Positions 8,040 to 15,151 of a stretch of DNA of 64,000 bases are shown here, piece after piece. Position numbers and translations under genes: made by a program. Positions within the stretch are counted from its first letter, which is position 1; each line of letters opens with the position of its first letter. The notes under the pieces are model-generated. The model saw only the letters and a list, made by a program, of their open reading frames with translations, was not told the origin of the DNA and did not search any database. Origin of the DNA: an uncultured Lachnospiraceae bacterium (GTDB lineage: Bacteria > Bacillota > Clostridia > Lachnospirales > Lachnospiraceae); assembly GCA_910587305.1 (NCBI GenBank), contig CAJUKV010000003.1, positions 62,001 to 126,000 of the forward strand, given 5' to 3'.

Positions 8040-9941
8040 TTATAAAACCACAGTCATTTCTTTAGCGATGTAAACGGTTGCATTCTTTGGATCCTTGCGC
8101 ACAACAAGGGCTTCCTCCTCTCTTCCCACTCTGAAAAGGCCCGGCTTGATACAATATCGGTTGGTATACGCTTTTTCCACCATCTTTTCCGTTATCTTTA
8201 TGGTGTATACGTCTTCTTCCGGCCCAACCAAGCAGCGTCCTAAGTAAATCATCCTGCCTTCACCATCATCATTATAAACTTTGACGCTGTTTCTCAAATA
8301 AAACAGCCAGAGCAGCATTCCCGCAATTAGTACCAACACGCCCGCCGTTACCGTGATCATTCTCACCATGGGATTTGCAAAAATACCATTTCTTTTTTCA
8401 GTCTGTCCTACCTTATACCGAATTTCTTCCATGGCCTGCTTCTTAGGCAGCGCCGCCTTTTTTGTTTCTTTCCTTATTGTAGGGGAAGGCGTCGTGGATG
8501 GATCGGGCTTATCCTCCAGCGCTTTCTCCTCCGCTTTCTTTCCCCCGCTCCTTACGGGTTCCCGTATTTGTTCGGATCCGGCGGACGTATCTTCATCGGC
8601 TTTGCGTGGCGAACCTTCTTTTTTGGGGGTCGGTTGTATAGTTTCCCTGTTTTGTTCCGGTAAAATTTCCTCGTTTTCAGATGTCCCGGCATCCGATTTA
8701 TCCCCCGGTTTGTCGTCTGAGCCATCGTCCGGTTTATCGGCAGGCGTCGGATGTGACGTGGGATTTTCAGACGCCGCGGGGCTTTGAGAAGGAGTCGGGC
8801 TTGCTGACGCCGTGGGTTTTACAGTTTCTTTCAATATATTATCTACCGGAATTTGGCCGGTAAGCCCGCTCTCATCCACATCCTTATTTTTCAGCCTTAC
8901 CCTGACCGAATAATCGCCGTTTTCTTTTACCTGAATTTCATCGCCGCTTCCCATCTGATTCCCATGCGCGTCCTGCCAGATATAAGGGTTGCTGTCAAGC
9001 GCTAACTTTCCCCCTGTCAAATCCTTAAGCTCTACCCGCAAGGTAACCTGCTCCGCCGTGCCCTTTGTCTCGTTGGTGATAATCAAATGCCCGCAGGGCG
9101 CGTCCTCCCCAAGGCCGCAGGCCAGCTCATAGCCGTCAACGTCCCTGTCGCATTCTATCTCGTAGGAATCTATTTCGTCCTCTCTCCGGCCGCAGTTTAA
9201 CTCGTAACGCTCCACGTCCGTATCTTCTTTTCCACAGCCTTTTTCGTAGCCTTCCACCGTTTTATCATCTTTTCCGCAGATTACCGCCTGATACCTGTGC
9301 ATTATAGGCGCCATAAAGCCGCACTGCTGACAGTAACTAAAAGTCGAATCCTTTTTTCCTTCATCACAGCTGCCATGCTCCGCCTTTCCTTCCACCCTTA
9401 CAAAGGTCGTCTCCCCATGACCGGCAAAGCATCTGCCCGTCTCCGTTCCAACCACATTCCCCGGTGTGTAGCTTATCATGCACGATCTTTCCTCATAACA
9501 GCTATCCTGATGCTTGTGGCAGACCGGTTCGCTATAGCACCCTCCGCCGTCCACAGCGTTTCCCTGATGCTCATGATAAACTTCCTTTCCATAACAGCCG
9601 CCGCCAGTGTCCTCGCTCCCCTGATGGGTGTGGTATACGGGCTTCGTGTAACAGCCTCCGCCGGTACCTGCGCTCCCCTGATGCTTATGTTCTATCGCCA
9701 GCGTATAGCACCCTCCCAAAGTATCCGGCTTCCCTATATGACGGTGATATATGTCAGTGACCACCTTTTTAGGGGCCTGGTTCAGTTGCGCGCTCACGCC
9801 GTTTGCGTCGCTGTCTCCCGTACTTTCCCGTTTTTCTGTCCCATATACCGGCATTGCCATGCCGCAAAGCAGGGAAAGGGCGGCGAGAACAAGAATAACG
9901 CTTCCACACTTTTCCTTCCACTTAGAAAATCTTTTCTTCAT
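8040..9941 (-). CDS. membrane-anchored surface protein with two Cys-rich repeat arrays
   Basis: A 633-residue protein of no family I can name. Residues 1-35 form a signal peptide. Residues 65-155 carry about five 19-residue repeats of the form H-x-H-Q-G-(S/N)-x3-G-G-G-C-Y. Residues 218-276 carry a second array with a recurring (V/I)-x-x-Y-E-x-x-C-G pattern. An Ig-like beta region (about 285-350) and a Pro/Ser/Glu-rich spacer (375-510) follow. One membrane helix spans 529-549, and about 84 residues of predicted cytoplasmic, beta-rich tail end the protein. The start follows TGGAGAAAAA. The regular His and Cys spacing suggests metal binding or disulfide chains outside the cell. It stands alone in its transcription unit. 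Confidence 0.7.
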   Translation of the reverse strand: MKKRFSKWKEKCGSVILVLAALSLLCGMAMPVYGTEKRESTGDSDANGVSAQLNQAPKKVVTDIYHRHIGKPDTLGGCYTLAIEHKHQGSAGTGGGCYTKPVYHTHQGSEDTGGGCYGKEVYHEHQGNAVDGGGCYSEPVCHKHQDSCYEERSCMISYTPGNVVGTETGRCFAGHGETTFVRVEGKAEHGSCDEGKKDSTFSYCQQCGFMAPIMHRYQAVICGKDDKTVEGYEKGCGKEDTDVERYELNCGRREDEIDSYEIECDRDVDGYELACGLGEDAPCGHLIITNETKGTAEQVTLRVELKDLTGGKLALDSNPYIWQDAHGNQMGSGDEIQVKENGDYSVRVRLKNKDVDESGLTGQIPVDNILKETVKPTASASPTPSQSPAASENPTSHPTPADKPDDGSDDKPGDKSDAGTSENEEILPEQNRETIQPTPKKEGSPRKADEDTSAGSEQIREPVRSGGKKAEEKALEDKPDPSTTPSPTIRKETKKAALPKKQAMEEIRYKVGQTEKRNGIFANPMVRMITVTAGVLVLIAGMLLWLFYLRNSVKVYNDDGEGRMIYLGRCLVGPEEDVYTIKITEKMVEKAYTNRYCIKPGLFRVGREEEALVVRKDPKNATVYIAKEMTVVL

Positions 9942-9994
9942 TTTTTCTCCATTTCTTTCCGGATATCATCCCGGAATGTATACATACTTCTTTT

Positions 9995-10042
9995 GGACGC
10001 CCGTGTGCATAAAAAAACTGCCCATGGAATCTCCACAGACAG
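9995..10042 (-). terminator. rho-independent terminator of the acyltransferase gene
   Basis: An 11-bp stem with some G-T pairs (10018-10028 with 10032-10042, loop of 3) is followed on the minus strand by seven T. It lies about 105 bp beyond the acyltransferase stop and shares the exact 22-bp tail sequence with the terminator at 5343-5385. Confidence 0.8.
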
Positions 10043-10148
10043 TTCACCTGTACATAATTCATTCTTCATTTGGTTGGATTTTCTAAGCGGTAAGTGCATT
10101 TACTATATCACACCTATTTCCCCTTGTCAAACTTTTTTTCCACCAGCT

Positions 10149-11363
10149 TCAACGTCTAAAAAGTAATCCCCTAACCCCTTTTCCAATCTTTTGCTGCACC
10201 CAGGCAATGATCAGAGGCAGCCCAATTCCGGCCAACAGGTAAAGCCATTTGCTGGCCTCCGATCCCCCTGCCAGGTAAACAAAATTGATTTCGCTATAAA
10301 ACATTTCCCTGTCAAATTCCTTACACACAGGCGTATATAAGCTGCAAAGATAATACATTTCTTTCACCAGCATAAAGCAGGCAGTATGATGCATCATAAC
10401 CGCAAACGTATTCCTTCCAATATAAGACAGCTTTCCTGCCAGATAAGGAATGACGCTTATAATCTTTGCAATCCGAAGCCAAAAAGCAATCCCCGTGGCC
10501 ACCGTCAGATAGGGAATAAAAGGGCCGTTTGCAAAGCTGCTGACCCACACCGCGCTGAAAGCCAGCCCTCCGCACAAAATCGTAATCAAAACCTGAATCC
10601 CCATCACAATCAAAAAATAAGGTCCATCCTCCAGCCTGTCCCACCGCTCTAACTTTTCCCGGTAAATTCTTCCCATCTGAAATCCGGGCATCATAAAAAG
10701 AAGCCTTCCCGGCAGCTTGTAATATCCCCACACATGCCCGCCTATTGCCAGAATAACTGTCAAAATACCTGCCGTCAGGCACCCTGCAAAAATCAGCCAT
10801 TCATAATTTAAATGCAGTAAAGATAAAACTTTTCGCATCAGCACATTGATAACCTCCAGCATAAAAAGCACCGGAACAAACCATGCGGGGAAATTGTACA
10901 TAAACTGATGCCCGTCCAAAAAAGGAGATAAAAACAAGGTCCGAAAGGATATGGGTTCCCCGATGGAAAATCCCACCCCGTGCAAAATATGCGTCAGTAT
11001 ACCGTAAAAAAGATTCCACAAAAAATAAGGCAGCAAAAGAGTCCTGCATTTCCTCAGCAAATAACTGCCAATTCTCTCTTCCGCCTCTCTTTTATAAAAA
11101 TATCCCGAAACAAATAAAAAAATAAACACATGAAAGGAATAATAAGGAAACAGTCCGCCTATGTCAAAAAGATTGTACCCCAGATGCCCCGCTACCACCA
11201 AAATAATCCCAATTGCGGACAAAATTCGAAACTCCTTATTTTCAAGAAAATTATTTTCTCGAAAATTGTTTTCTTGAAAAAATTCCCCCCGGAAATTATT
11301 TCCCTGAAAATTTTTCTCAGGAGAATGATTCTCCCCGGATCTTCTCTCCCTGAAACCAGTCAT
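10149..11363 (-). CDS. acyltransferase family 3 membrane protein with Asn-rich N-terminal repeats
   Basis: A 404-residue membrane protein of the OafA/YrhL-type acyltransferase family, which O-acetylates envelope sugars or related acceptors. ATG 11363 is chosen because GGGAGGAG precedes it; the upstream ATG 11390 lacks a site. About ten membrane helices follow the marker LVVAGHLGYNLFDIGG and the FIFLFVSGYFYKRE stretch; the histidine in the first helix region is the family's likely catalytic residue. Residues about 15-42 are odd: a repeat of (E/G)NNFRE/ENNFLE-type units encoded by near-identical 12-15 bp DNA repeats at about 11240-11330. This tail is not part of the family and may be cytoplasmic. 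Confidence 0.8.
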   Translation of the reverse strand: MTGFRERRSGENHSPEKNFQGNNFRGEFFQENNFRENNFLENKEFRILSAIGIILVVAGHLGYNLFDIGGLFPYYSFHVFIFLFVSGYFYKREAEERIGSYLLRKCRTLLLPYFLWNLFYGILTHILHGVGFSIGEPISFRTLFLSPFLDGHQFMYNFPAWFVPVLFMLEVINVLMRKVLSLLHLNYEWLIFAGCLTAGILTVILAIGGHVWGYYKLPGRLLFMMPGFQMGRIYREKLERWDRLEDGPYFLIVMGIQVLITILCGGLAFSAVWVSSFANGPFIPYLTVATGIAFWLRIAKIISVIPYLAGKLSYIGRNTFAVMMHHTACFMLVKEMYYLCSLYTPVCKEFDREMFYSEINFVYLAGGSEASKWLYLLAGIGLPLIIAWVQQKIGKGVRGLLFRR

Positions 11364-11485
11364 AGCGTCTCCTCCCTCTCTCCGCCCCACATAAAATTGC
11401 TGTCAGCCTACTAATTTATATGAGTTTATTTCACAGTACTTTAGGCTTCCTTTCATAAAACCGCCCAAAACATACTTCTGAACAA

Positions 11486-11555
11486 AAATTTGTATAAATT
11501 ACGACAGTTTTTAGGAAAAGTATACCGTATAACATAAACTAAAACAAGATAAACA
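11486..11555. repeat. dispersed AT-rich repeat, copy 1 (partner at 29974-30035)
   Basis: About 65 bp resemble 29974-30035. Shared blocks are AAATTACGA, then AGTATACCGTA, then an ACTAAAACAA-like stretch in the same order and spacing. It lies upstream of the toxin-antitoxin pair, in a gap (11364-11642) that otherwise shows only a TATAAT box at 11591-11596 that could serve the antitoxin gene. Confidence 0.5.
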
Positions 11556-11642
11556 AGCATCAAATGGTTTCTATCCGGTAAATAAAATGTTATAATATAG
11601 ATAAGACCGGAAAATGTAATTATTTCAGAAGGGAGCGGTACG

Positions 11643-11903
11643 ATGACAACCTTAGAAACTACCATTTCTATGATGGAAAAATTGCCGGAAGCTGACCTGT
11701 TAAAAATACAGAATTTGATTAAAAAGCTTTTTTACCAGCACGAATATGAATCAGCTGATTTCGCGGTGGGTCAGGCATTAAAGCCTATGTCAAAAGAGGA
11801 TTTCATGGAAGATATTATGGCTGCGGAAAACGATATTGCAGCCGGCAGATATAGAAACGCGAATGAGGTGTTCGATGAACTGGAACGCAGATATGGATTT
11901 TAA
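11643..11903 (+). CDS. antitoxin of a ParE/RelE-type pair
   Basis: An 86-residue acidic protein starting MTTLETTISMMEKLPEAD, behind GGGAG with a 7-base spacer. It contains a central KPMSKEDFMEDIMAAENDI segment and ends with NEVFDELERRYGF, a tail typical of small antitoxins whose C-terminus wraps the toxin. The downstream toxin frame overlaps its 3' end, the usual arrangement. It would neutralise the toxin and probably repress the shared promoter. A TATAAT box lies at 11591-11596 without a clear -35. Confidence 0.7.
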   Translation: MTTLETTISMMEKLPEADLLKIQNLIKKLFYQHEYESADFAVGQALKPMSKEDFMEDIMAAENDIAAGRYRNANEVFDELERRYGF

Positions 11904-12207
11904 AGTCGTACTAACGAACAGGGCGGAAATACAGGCACAAAAAATTCTCGACTATATTGTTTATGAACTGAAAAATGTACAGGCTGCTTTAAGCGTTGAA
12001 CAGGACATGAAAGATACCGTTGCAAGGCTTTCCTATATGGCGGGCAGCCTGAAACTATGTGATGACGCCAATTTACGCGCTTTAGGATACCGGACTATTC
12101 ATTTTATACGGCACAAATATTTTATGATATATAAAATTGTTGATAACTGCGCATACGTTACCGGAATTTACCACGACTTGCAGGATTATGAGAACATTCT
12201 GCAATAA
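11875..12207 (+). CDS. RelE/ParE family toxin
   Basis: A 110-residue basic protein with the family's N-terminal VVLTNRAEIQAQKILDYI helix pair and the core RALGYRTIHFIRHKYFMIYKIV ending in GIYHDLQDYENIL. ParE/RelE family proteins poison DNA gyrase or cleave ribosome-bound mRNA; which one applies here is not visible. ATG 11875 follows GAGGTG; ATG 11893 (MDFKVVLTNRA) is an equally possible start and fits the family's usual N-terminus. It overlaps the antitoxin gene by 29 bp (11 bp with the later start). Confidence 0.75.
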   Translation: MNWNADMDFKVVLTNRAEIQAQKILDYIVYELKNVQAALSVEQDMKDTVARLSYMAGSLKLCDDANLRALGYRTIHFIRHKYFMIYKIVDNCAYVTGIYHDLQDYENILQ

Positions 12208-12303
12208 CATTTTGACAATAGTCTTTACCCATATCTTCACAAACAGAACCCTCACTGGCAAAAAAGCATTGTACAATAAAAGCAAAAAATTTATAATAGC
12301 AAT

Positions 12304-13401
12304 ATGAACACGAAACATAAAAATCCACAAGACAGTCAAAAACAGAACGATTTTCCTATCACGAAATTTTTTCGGGCAAAAAAGGGCTTATTTCTTTTGC
12401 TTACCATATGCATTTGTACCGTTTTTTTAATGGCCTGCGGTCATTCCCGTCCGGCCAGGGCTCCCGGCTACACCCCCCTTAATTATTTGCTGAAATCAAG
12501 CCCTATTGCCTTTGACCGTTCTGCTTTAAATCAGATACCAAATAATCCCTTCCCTTCCTTAAGCGTGCCAACTTATATTACGAAGGTGGAGGATACTTAT
12601 TTTATTGTAGACTGCTACAACAATCAGGTTATTTATCATGACAACTTAAGCGATCCCCTTTACCGGTGGCAGGTTATGACAAACGATATTTCCATGGGGC
12701 ACACCTTAGCCAGCGACGGGGAAGTTTATCTGATTGACGATACGGAAAACAACCGCATTCTGATAATGGAAAAGGACAAGAATGTAAACGGGCAAACCGT
12801 TTTTGTCCCCACCCAGGAATTTTTGAACATTGGCAACAGGCCCCATTATATCATTTATGATGAATACACCGATACTTTTTATGCCTGGAGTTCCCAGAGC
12901 GGGGAAATGTTCCTCTTGCGCCATGCCAAAGGCGACCCCAGGGTATACCTGACGGACGTGCGTTCCATCCCTTCCCTTGCAGGTATTTATGTCCGCTCCT
13001 TCACCATCATAGACGACCGGATTTATTTTGTATCCGGCAATTCCAGTATCATCGAAGCGGATCTTTACACCTTTGAAATTCAAAAAGAATATCCGGTTTT
13101 GCCGGAGATGGCCGGAATGATACAGCTTACAAGGATTGAGGATTATTATTATATCACCATATCCACCGATATAACCGGTAATCAGGATTATGCTACCATG
13201 CTTCGTGTTCGGAATTTGGAGGATCTCTCCGACGGAAAATATGAGGATGTATACCACAATTTTATCGGCGGCGGCACGCCTTATTACATTACTCCCATTG
13301 AGGATAAGTGGTATCTCACCGAGCATCGCATTCCGGGGCACTCCATCTGGAGCTTTCAGGTGGAAGATAATACCATTACGAATGTGACGCCCATTTATTA
13401 A
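12304..13401 (+). CDS. lipoprotein, probable beta-propeller
   Basis: A 365-residue protein whose N-terminal hydrophobic stretch ends in the lipobox FLMACGH. The mature part has recurring short beta motifs (YITKVEDTYFIVDCYNNQVIY, YLIDDTENNRILIM, YFVSGNSSIIEADLYTF) that suggest a six- or seven-bladed propeller, without a recognisable catalytic site. No good ribosome binding site precedes ATG 12304, so the exact start is uncertain. It lies 157 bp before a GT-C glycosyltransferase in the same direction; such pairs suggest a role in surface polymer handling, but this is inference. Confidence 0.6.
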   Translation: MNTKHKNPQDSQKQNDFPITKFFRAKKGLFLLLTICICTVFLMACGHSRPARAPGYTPLNYLLKSSPIAFDRSALNQIPNNPFPSLSVPTYITKVEDTYFIVDCYNNQVIYHDNLSDPLYRWQVMTNDISMGHTLASDGEVYLIDDTENNRILIMEKDKNVNGQTVFVPTQEFLNIGNRPHYIIYDEYTDTFYAWSSQSGEMFLLRHAKGDPRVYLTDVRSIPSLAGIYVRSFTIIDDRIYFVSGNSSIIEADLYTFEIQKEYPVLPEMAGMIQLTRIEDYYYITISTDITGNQDYATMLRVRNLEDLSDGKYEDVYHNFIGGGTPYYITPIEDKWYLTEHRIPGHSIWSFQVEDNTITNVTPIY

Positions 13402-13558
13402 CGCTATTGAAAATCGTCCGGTGCTTTCATGGTAACGTGCAGAGTCCGGTTAAAATTTAAAATGTTTCTGTTTAGAATTTCTCTGTTTCTGTCCCTGCTG
13501 TAAACGCGCCGCCTGTTGAACAATTGTCTTTGTATAAAAATATGGAAAGGACCTGCAA

Positions 13559-15151
13559 ATGAAAAAACATCCTTTTGACTCTCTCATAAATGATAGTGCG
13601 GAAAAGAAGACCGGCCTGTGTGTCTTTTTGACTGTTCTGGTATTCTGTATTGCAACCGCCATAGCCCAGGGCACCGGCTTTTTTTACACGCCCCATTACA
13701 CAAAGGTGTTGGTTTTAACCTGCCTTTTTGTGGCTTATACGGGACTTTTGTTTTATCTGAAATTATCCGATCGTCTAAACGAGGATGGTATCGTTTATAT
13801 GATTATCCTTTTGGGGGTTCTTCTAAGGTGCGGTTACGTACTTTTATCGGGCCTTTATGACCGGCAGCATGATGCGGGCGCTTACACCGGCATGGGAACC
13901 GAATTTGTCAATCCGGGTCATATCGGTTATATTGAATATATATACAAATTTCACAAGCTACCGGATTTGAATCCTTACGAGCTGTTCGCCTACTATCATC
14001 CCCCGCTGCACCACATTATTTCTTTTCTCTGGCTGCAGCTCAACATTCTGCTGGGGGTGGCGGAGGATCTTGCTTTTGAAAATCTGCAAATCCTTCCTCT
14101 TTTCTATTCCTGCCTCTGCATGGTAGTTACCTGGAAAATACTTAAGGTTCTTGAGATAGAAGAAAAAGGGCTTTACATCGGGCTTGCTTTTATGGCCTTC
14201 CATCCCGCCACTATCGTGATGGCAGGAAGCGTCAACAATGATATGCTGACCATATTATTTATGTGTCTCACCATACTGGAATCTCTGAAATGGATTCAAA
14301 ACAAAAATCTCTCCGGGCTGGTGAAGCTGGCTCTTTGCATCGGTTTTGGCATGATTACCAAGCTCAACTCCGCGGTTCTTGCCATTCCCCTCGCCATTAT
14401 TTTTCTGATGCACTTTATTTCCGTTATCCGTTTAAGAAAAAAGAGCCATCTTTTTACATGGCTGAAAAATTACTGTATTTTTGCCGTCATTGTCGCCCCT
14501 ATAGGCTTATGCTGGATTGTGCGGAATCTGATACGCTTTGGGGAAAAACCCGGCGTGCCTGTTCCGGGGGAAACCTCGCCCATGTACACCGCCCTTTACA
14601 GCCTCTGGGAACGGCTTGGCATTCCGGCCTTTTCCGACTGGAATTTTGCTTTCCCCTTCCACCCAATCAGTGCAAGGGCCTGCAACAACACCTGGGTCAT
14701 TATGTTTCATACCTCTTTATTTGCAGAAGAATATCCTGCCAACTTATCCGATGTGCTTTTGATTTTATGTCAGATTACTTTTGTGCTGGCGGTCGTTTTT
14801 GGCGTTATCACCGCCTTTTTGCTGGTGGCGGTTTCTTTCCATAAAAATACCGGCCGGGAAAATTCCATTTTCCTTTTGACCGGTTATATCGTTATGTTGA
14901 TTTCCTTTGCCGCCTTTGTGATTATTTATCCTTACACCTGCAGCAGCGATTTCCGCTATGTGGCAATCTGTCTGGTTTATGTTTCCATTGCTCTTGGGTT
15001 AGGCAATAAATACTACCTGCCCCCCGTATATGAACGGGAGGACGGCGTCTTGGCAAAGGTGAAATCCGTTTCCATGCACATCATCAACTGGGGGATTCTC
15101 ATGATCCTTGCTTTCAGCACGGTTATTTATGCTTTTTGGGAACGTTGGTAG
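13559..15151 (+). CDS. GT-C glycosyltransferase (ArnT/PMT-like), family 39 type
   Basis: A 530-residue membrane protein with about eleven helices. After the first helices comes RQHDAGAY, an extracytoplasmic acidic motif typical of GT-C enzymes, then YHPPLHHIISFLWLQ, and FHPATIVMAGSVNNDMLTIL, which matches the family's H-P ... N-D pattern. Such enzymes transfer sugars from polyprenyl-phosphate donors at the outer face of the membrane. The start follows AAGGACC. The 3' end overlaps the convergent GTPase gene by 29 bp. Confidence 0.75.
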   Translation: MKKHPFDSLINDSAEKKTGLCVFLTVLVFCIATAIAQGTGFFYTPHYTKVLVLTCLFVAYTGLLFYLKLSDRLNEDGIVYMIILLGVLLRCGYVLLSGLYDRQHDAGAYTGMGTEFVNPGHIGYIEYIYKFHKLPDLNPYELFAYYHPPLHHIISFLWLQLNILLGVAEDLAFENLQILPLFYSCLCMVVTWKILKVLEIEEKGLYIGLAFMAFHPATIVMAGSVNNDMLTILFMCLTILESLKWIQNKNLSGLVKLALCIGFGMITKLNSAVLAIPLAIIFLMHFISVIRLRKKSHLFTWLKNYCIFAVIVAPIGLCWIVRNLIRFGEKPGVPVPGETSPMYTALYSLWERLGIPAFSDWNFAFPFHPISARACNNTWVIMFHTSLFAEEYPANLSDVLLILCQITFVLAVVFGVITAFLLVAVSFHKNTGRENSIFLLTGYIVMLISFAAFVIIYPYTCSSDFRYVAICLVYVSIALGLGNKYYLPPVYEREDGVLAKVKSVSMHIINWGILMILAFSTVIYAFWERW

